Assembly (NCBI GenBank): GCA_017509255.1
Contig: JAFWQA010000014.1
Location: 33,663-97,662, forward strand
Origin: Clostridia bacterium
Lineage (GTDB): Bacteria; Bacillota; Clostridia; Christensenellales; Aristaeellaceae
Reading direction: 5' to 3'
Length of the DNA: 64,000 nt
Part shown: positions 59,898-64,000 of the stretch, one piece after another
How the letters are laid out: each line of letters starts with the position of its first letter
Position numbering within the stretch: the first letter of the stretch is position 1
The notes under the pieces: model-generated
The model's input: only the letters and a program-made list of their open reading frames with translations
The model's database searches: none
What the model was told of the DNA's origin: nothing
Program-made: the position numbers and the translations under genes

Positions 59898-60239
59898 TTA
59901 ATCCTCCTCCGTATGCGCCTGACCGTTCTTCAGGCGGCGAATGATAAAGTACAGGGCCGCACCCACGGCCACGCTGGCCGCGAAGGCGCCGCCGGAAGCA
60001 AGGCCGGTGAAGAGGGAGCCGAACCCTCTCACGGCCCAGGCAAGAGCCGCGCCGATTCCCGTGAACACGGTGCCGATCACGACGCCGGCTATATTCAGAA
60101 CGGCGAGGATCGCGTAAAGGCCGAAGAGCCCGCCGAACAGAATACCGGGGAACAGGAACAGCCCTCCCATCGGGCGGAATCCTCCATGGTGCATTCTGCG
60201 GCAGCCATGAGGACCCATGTGATTCATCATCCAGAACAT
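59898..60239 (-). CDS. Glycine-rich membrane protein, module copy 2
   Basis: 113 aa. It begins MFWMMNHMGPHGCRRMHH, a Met/His-rich stretch that could bind metal, followed by GLFLFPGILFGGLFGLYAI, VIGTVFTGIGAALAWAV and AVGAALYFIIRRLK. The same layout is found in the 116-aa protein at 57172, its paralogue. Start after GAAAGGAGGACTCGAAA. A TATACT -10 element lies on the minus strand (60297-60302). Function unknown, likely with the PspC protein. Confidence 0.78.
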   Translation of the reverse strand: MFWMMNHMGPHGCRRMHHGGFRPMGGLFLFPGILFGGLFGLYAILAVLNIAGVVIGTVFTGIGAALAWAVRGFGSLFTGLASGGAFAASVAVGAALYFIIRRLKNGQAHTEED

Positions 60240-60405
60240 TTTCGAGTCCTCCTTTCAAACTCTCCGGTCAGGCTCTTTTCCTCTGACCGTGACTGAAGTA
60301 TAGCATTCATCACTCCGGAAAAACAGGGCAAAGAGGGAAAATTACGGGGTTTTATTTCTCGTTTTCGGATGATATGACGCGGAAGGCCTGCTTATCGGAG
60401 ATACG

Positions 60406-60435
60406 AAAGGCAGGGGGAAGCTCCCCCTGCCTTTT
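60406..60435. terminator. Terminator near the end of the large repeat protein gene
   Basis: A 13-bp perfect stem (60406-60418 with 60422-60434), 3-nt loop, T run on the plus strand and TTT on the minus strand. It serves the minus-strand gene ending at 60464. Confidence 0.75.
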
Positions 60436-60463
60436 TGTATGGATCCGTACGCAAACGCGCGGA

Positions 60464-63400
60464 TCAGTCGATCGGGATAAAGTACAGGTTGTTCACGGCT
60501 GCCGCGTAGGCCTCCAGGTACGAGCCGGGCTCGCCGAAGACGAAGACCGGTCCCGAGGTGCCGAGAGCATCGGCCGCAAAGGATGTGATGCCCGCGGGCA
60601 GATCGAGCTCGACCAGCTTGCTGCAGCCGGTGAAGGCATTGGATTCAATCGTCGTTACGCCGGCGGGGAGAACGAATTTTTCCGCCGCGACGTAGGCGAA
60701 GGATTCCGTCGGAATGACCTTCACCTTGGCCGGCAGGGTCATCGTTTTGAGGGATGCCTTGCGCGGCGTAACGAAGCGGGAAGCTTCATTTCCATCATAT
60801 CCGGGAGCGAATGAGATCACTGAGATCTCATAGAGTTTTCCGGCGGTAAAGCCGTAGTCGGCCGAGGACAGGCAGAACCGCTTTTCGGGTGTTCCCCGCG
60901 GGACGAATTCGGCGAAATCGGCTTCCTCCGCGCCGTGCTGCCCGACCAGAACCAGATACTGAGCGGAATCCACTGCCGCGTTGACGGTGAAGTCCAGATC
61001 GCCGCCTGCCGCCCAGGCGCTGTTCAGGCGGATGGCCGGCGCCGGCAGGAGGCCGTTCGGGGCGGTGACTTCCACCGTTTCCCGCGCGGTTTCCGACGTG
61101 CCGTCTTCATAGAAGGCCGTCAGGTCCAGGATCAGGACGTCCGGATGCTCGCCGGTGAAGACCTCGGCCGTCAGGAAGGATCCTTCCGCTTCGAAGAAAG
61201 CGGGTTCGGGATCCCAGGTCTCGTTTTCAAAGGATACGTTGAGCCGCAAACGGACCGCGTCGTTCACGAAGCCGGTGACCCGGATCATGTCCCCGGTCGC
61301 CGCGCTTTCCGCGCTGACCCTCATGTGCGGACCTGCGTCCGCCTCTGTGACGGTGAACGGGATCCGGGTATCCACGGGATAGCAGCCGAGCGCATTGGCG
61401 CTGACGAGCAGCCGGTAGTCACCGGGCTCCAGCTCCAGCGTATCGATCCAGATGGTTTTGGGATCGTCCGGATCCGGACTGAACCAGGGATACTCTGAGC
61501 CGTCCTCTTCTTCGCCCGAGGGCTGTACGGCCGCGCCGTAGGATACGTCAAGGCCCGGGTTTTCGTTCAGGATGCTGACCTTCAGCAGGTCACCGCGTTT
61601 CACCGAGGACTGCTCCAGGCTGATATTCAGCTCTTCCAGTTCTCCGGTGGGCGGCTCGATCGTGAGGAGGACGGAATTGGACATGCCCTCCCAGCGGACG
61701 TCCTCCCAGCTGAAGCCTTCCCGCTCCGGATCGATGGCCTGGGTGGTATAGAGGCCGTAGAACAGCTCCTCGCCGTCCATCCAGGCCGTCTGCGCCTCCT
61801 GCAGGGAGTCGCCTTCCGCATAGATCCAGTCCATTCCGTTCATCGTGCCGTAAAGGGCGACCGCGGTCGCGCCGGGCGCGTTGAGCTGCAGGCTCAGGTC
61901 CTCAAAAATTTGCATCGGGTTCGGAACGGCCGTCAGCGTGGCGTTCAGCGTGCCGGCGGTCACGTCGATCTTCGCGCGGTAGATCAGGGTCTCATAACCG
62001 GGCGCGCCGGGGAAGAGGTAGGCAGTGAGGAAATACGGTCCGATCTCCAGGGTATCCGCGTCCACGCGGCCGGTGACCTGCAGGATGCCGTTCTCCAGGG
62101 GCGTCTCTGTGATCTGCAGGTCGTATTCTCCGCTGTCGAGGGAAAGGAAGTGATATTCCGCGTATCCGTCCGTGCCCTTGAAATCGCAGAGCAGGGTGAA
62201 GGTGACGGGATCGGAGGCGCGGACGGTTTCGGGCACCTGAGCGGTGATCTCCATGGATCCGTACGGCGCGGTGACGTCGATGTCCGCTTCACCGATCAGC
62301 AGCCATTCGTCTTCGGCACCCTCTTCTCCGGGGTAATACGCGTAGGCCTGCAGGCGATAGACCCTGCGCCAGTTGAGGGAAACACAGGACGTCAGGCTTT
62401 CGCCCCAGCTGGAGTTTATCTCGTTGTCCACGCTCTCATTGCAGAGCTTGACCTGCGCCGCGCCGGGAGCATAGATCGAGTAGGTCAGGTATTCGCGGGT
62501 CAGCATTTCCGTGGCGCTGACGCGGAAGACGGGATCATCCGTCCAGGAATCCGGCTCCGTCACGGTCAGGGAATACCCGTCGGAGCGTCCGTCCCAGCCG
62601 TAGCGCCTGGGATCGATCTGAAGGACGTAGTCCCCGGGCTCCAGGGCGTCCGTGGGCACCCGTACCGCAGTCGTTTCAGACAGCGGGCATTCCATATCCA
62701 CAAACCAGTACCAATCGTCCGTCCGGCGGATCTGTATGCCGTAGCCGTAGGCGTTTTCCACGGGGTGGATGATCAGCTCCAGCATATCGCCCCGCTGCAC
62801 GGTCTGCCCGCCCGGGAATTCCACCAGCGGAGATTCCAGGACGCCGTATTGGATCACGGGCACCGTGACAGGCTCGCTGGCCATCGTCCAGGAGACCTGA
62901 CTCCAGTCAAAGTCCCGCATGCCGTCGTGAGACGGATCTTCCAGCCATTCTGTGACGGAGGTATCGGTGGAAGCCTGCGCGATCAGCATATCGTCGCCGC
63001 CGTGGTGGAAGCCCCAATCCCATTCCATGGTATTCCGCGTCCGGTCGCGGTCACTGTATTCCCAATCGCCGCGCAGGCTGCTGTAGACGCGCACGGCGGT
63101 CACGTTTTCCGGTACTGTGATCGTCAAGGGCAGGACCTGATGCAGGTAAACGGGTTCATCCGAGCCGCCGTTGACCGTCAGGGTCAGGTTCTGTTCCATG
63201 TTTTCCGTGACCAGGATCCGCTGCTTCAGGTGAGCGGTATTCCAACCGGTCGTGTAGGCGTGGATCTCCAGCTCATAGAAGCCCGGACGGCTGAAGAATT
63301 CCGCCGGGAAGTCCAGATCTGTCAGATAAGTCTCATCGCCCCAGGCCGGATTGCGGAACTTCACATAGACCGTGAACCATTCGCTGTCCTCGGGACACCA

Positions 63401-64000
63401 GGTCAGCCGGATCTCATAGTCCGTGGCGTTTTCGTCCGCGGTGAAGGAGCCGTGGACGGCTGTATTCGTTCCGATCACGCCGGGGATATTCTGTGTGCCG
63501 GCCAGGAAGAGGTCTCCGTACGGGGCGGCAACGGTGAGGTCAAAGGAATCCTCGCCGATGACCTCGCCATCCCTCCAGGCGGTGAGAGTGAAGGTATATA
63601 CGCCGGCATCGGAGAAGGACCAGTCAAAGTCCCGGTATTCCCCGTCGCTGTCGCGGTGGTTCCACCAGCCCGGGTCGTCCGCGCGGGTCATGTTCACCTC
63701 GAACCAGTCCGCGCCGGGCGCGTAGGCGAAGAAGGTGACGTCCTGCCCGGTCAGGATCTCACTGCCGGTAAAGTAGAGCTTTGTCTGCGGCTCAAAGCCG
63801 TCGTCCGAGAGGATGAAGGGGACGTGGGACTCATTGCCGTCCCAGCCGACGCTGTCCACGCCGATGGCCAGGTAATAGTCGCCGGCCGGCAGAAGCGCTG
63901 TGGGGATGGAGAAGTGACTGTCCGCGTCAAAGCTGAAGCCCAGCACGTCTTCCCAATGATAGCCGCCGTCGTCGTGCCATTCCCTGCGGACCTGGCCCCA
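60464..64000 (-). CDS. Very large secreted repeat protein with C-terminal BspA-type block, 5' end outside window
   Basis: At least 1,178 residues; the frame is open across the right edge (reading GQVRREWHDDGGYHWEDV there), so the GTG at 63946 is not the start. The protein is built from beta-rich Ig-like segments. A long unit recurs about every 405-415 residues: an L-x-PGDY hallmark with a hydrophobic strand (LLPAGDYYLAI, ALEPGDYVLQI, LELEPGDYRLLV), then VTAPYG or VTAPNG ends. The C-terminal 100 residues are a BspA-like leucine-rich block (TLPAKVKVIPTESFAYVAAE, LPAGVTTIESNAFTGCSKL) similar to that in the protein at 54509. Acidic, few Cys, no anchor at the C terminus. Probably an adhesin or glycan-binding surface protein. 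Confidence 0.85.
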   Translation of the reverse strand, partial: WGQVRREWHDDGGYHWEDVLGFSFDADSHFSIPTALLPAGDYYLAIGVDSVGWDGNESHVPFILSDDGFEPQTKLYFTGSEILTGQDVTFFAYAPGADWFEVNMTRADDPGWWNHRDSDGEYRDFDWSFSDAGVYTFTLTAWRDGEVIGEDSFDLTVAAPYGDLFLAGTQNIPGVIGTNTAVHGSFTADENATDYEIRLTWCPEDSEWFTVYVKFRNPAWGDETYLTDLDFPAEFFSRPGFYELEIHAYTTGWNTAHLKQRILVTENMEQNLTLTVNGGSDEPVYLHQVLPLTITVPENVTAVRVYSSLRGDWEYSDRDRTRNTMEWDWGFHHGGDDMLIAQASTDTSVTEWLEDPSHDGMRDFDWSQVSWTMASEPVTVPVIQYGVLESPLVEFPGGQTVQRGDMLELIIHPVENAYGYGIQIRRTDDWYWFVDMECPLSETTAVRVPTDALEPGDYVLQIDPRRYGWDGRSDGYSLTVTEPDSWTDDPVFRVSATEMLTREYLTYSIYAPGAAQVKLCNESVDNEINSSWGESLTSCVSLNWRRVYRLQAYAYYPGEEGAEDEWLLIGEADIDVTAPYGSMEITAQVPETVRASDPVTFTLLCDFKGTDGYAEYHFLSLDSGEYDLQITETPLENGILQVTGRVDADTLEIGPYFLTAYLFPGAPGYETLIYRAKIDVTAGTLNATLTAVPNPMQIFEDLSLQLNAPGATAVALYGTMNGMDWIYAEGDSLQEAQTAWMDGEELFYGLYTTQAIDPEREGFSWEDVRWEGMSNSVLLTIEPPTGELEELNISLEQSSVKRGDLLKVSILNENPGLDVSYGAAVQPSGEEEDGSEYPWFSPDPDDPKTIWIDTLELEPGDYRLLVSANALGCYPVDTRIPFTVTEADAGPHMRVSAESAATGDMIRVTGFVNDAVRLRLNVSFENETWDPEPAFFEAEGSFLTAEVFTGEHPDVLILDLTAFYEDGTSETARETVEVTAPNGLLPAPAIRLNSAWAAGGDLDFTVNAAVDSAQYLVLVGQHGAEEADFAEFVPRGTPEKRFCLSSADYGFTAGKLYEISVISFAPGYDGNEASRFVTPRKASLKTMTLPAKVKVIPTESFAYVAAEKFVLPAGVTTIESNAFTGCSKLVELDLPAGITSFAADALGTSGPVFVFGEPGSYLEAYAAAVNNLYFIPID

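Noticed and set aside
63944-63946. GTG as start of the large repeat protein
   Set aside because: The frame stays open to the window edge and the upstream residues continue the same repeat pattern, so this is internal.
1-64000. tRNA, rRNA, CRISPR, insertion sequences or phage genes
   Set aside because: Looked for typical motifs (TTCGANTC arms, regular short repeats, DDE or RT motifs) and found none that hold up by eye; a covariance search could still find a small RNA.

Overview
The window is high-GC bacterial chromosome. The gene content points to an anaerobic Firmicute of the class Clostridia: rubrerythrin with PerR, butyrate kinase with phosphotransacetylase, a CD1871A-type CXXC protein, a NapH-like ferredoxin joined to a TlpA thioredoxin, BspA/InlB-type secreted proteins, strong AGGAGG ribosome sites and near-consensus sigma-A promoters. 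Species cannot be named from sequence alone. No rRNA, tRNA, CRISPR array, transposase or phage gene was found.

1-16 kb is compact housekeeping and metabolism. It holds the end of a KdpE-like response regulator, exonuclease III, an mglBAC sugar importer with a 16-bp hairpin between mglB and mglA, rubrerythrin and perR behind a promoter with a PerR-box-like palindrome, two MFS carriers, a nucleoside hydrolase divergent from deoB, an MgtC-family protein, and butyrate kinase followed by a phosphate acetyltransferase rather than a butyryltransferase.

16-41 kb is one long exopolysaccharide (EPS) locus read left to right. Its first genes match the host GC: a NusG-paralogue (LoaP/RfaH-like) antiterminator, an LCP ligase, a small secreted protein, the CpsC/CpsD chain-length and tyrosine-kinase pair, and the priming glycosyl-phosphate transferase. 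A strong intrinsic terminator lies inside this front part. A structured non-coding stretch (21.9-22.4 kb) follows, and the DNA then becomes clearly AT-rich until about 41.2 kb. This variable cassette encodes four GT4 glycosyltransferases, two deacetylase-like proteins, two hexapeptide acyltransferases, Wzy, Wzx, a pyruvyl transferase with an FrhB-like Fe-S partner, an ATP-grasp ligase and, most notably, a phosphonate block: a CDP-alcohol phosphotransferase-like membrane protein, a three-domain nucleotidyltransferase-cytidylyltransferase-PEP mutase fusion, a phosphonoacetaldehyde-reductase-like dehydrogenase and phosphonopyruvate decarboxylase. Together these predict PEP to phosphonopyruvate to phosphonoacetaldehyde to 2-hydroxyethylphosphonate to a CMP-activated form, which is then placed on the glycan or its lipid carrier.

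41-52.5 kb returns to high GC: tandem VanZ-like genes, a promoter/short-ORF/terminator unit before a methyltransferase, a NapH-TlpA fusion with its CXXC partner, an AraC regulator divergent from a secreted CE15-like esterase, a SpoIIE-type phosphatase and two flavoproteins.

53-64 kb is mainly envelope and secreted proteins: a zinc-ribbon/SH3-like protein, a cysteine peptidase with InlB and BspA repeats, a transglutaminase-like protein, and a very large repeat protein cut by the window edge. It also contains a two-gene PspC-type membrane module present twice, one copy having a truncated PspC gene that is too short for most gene callers.
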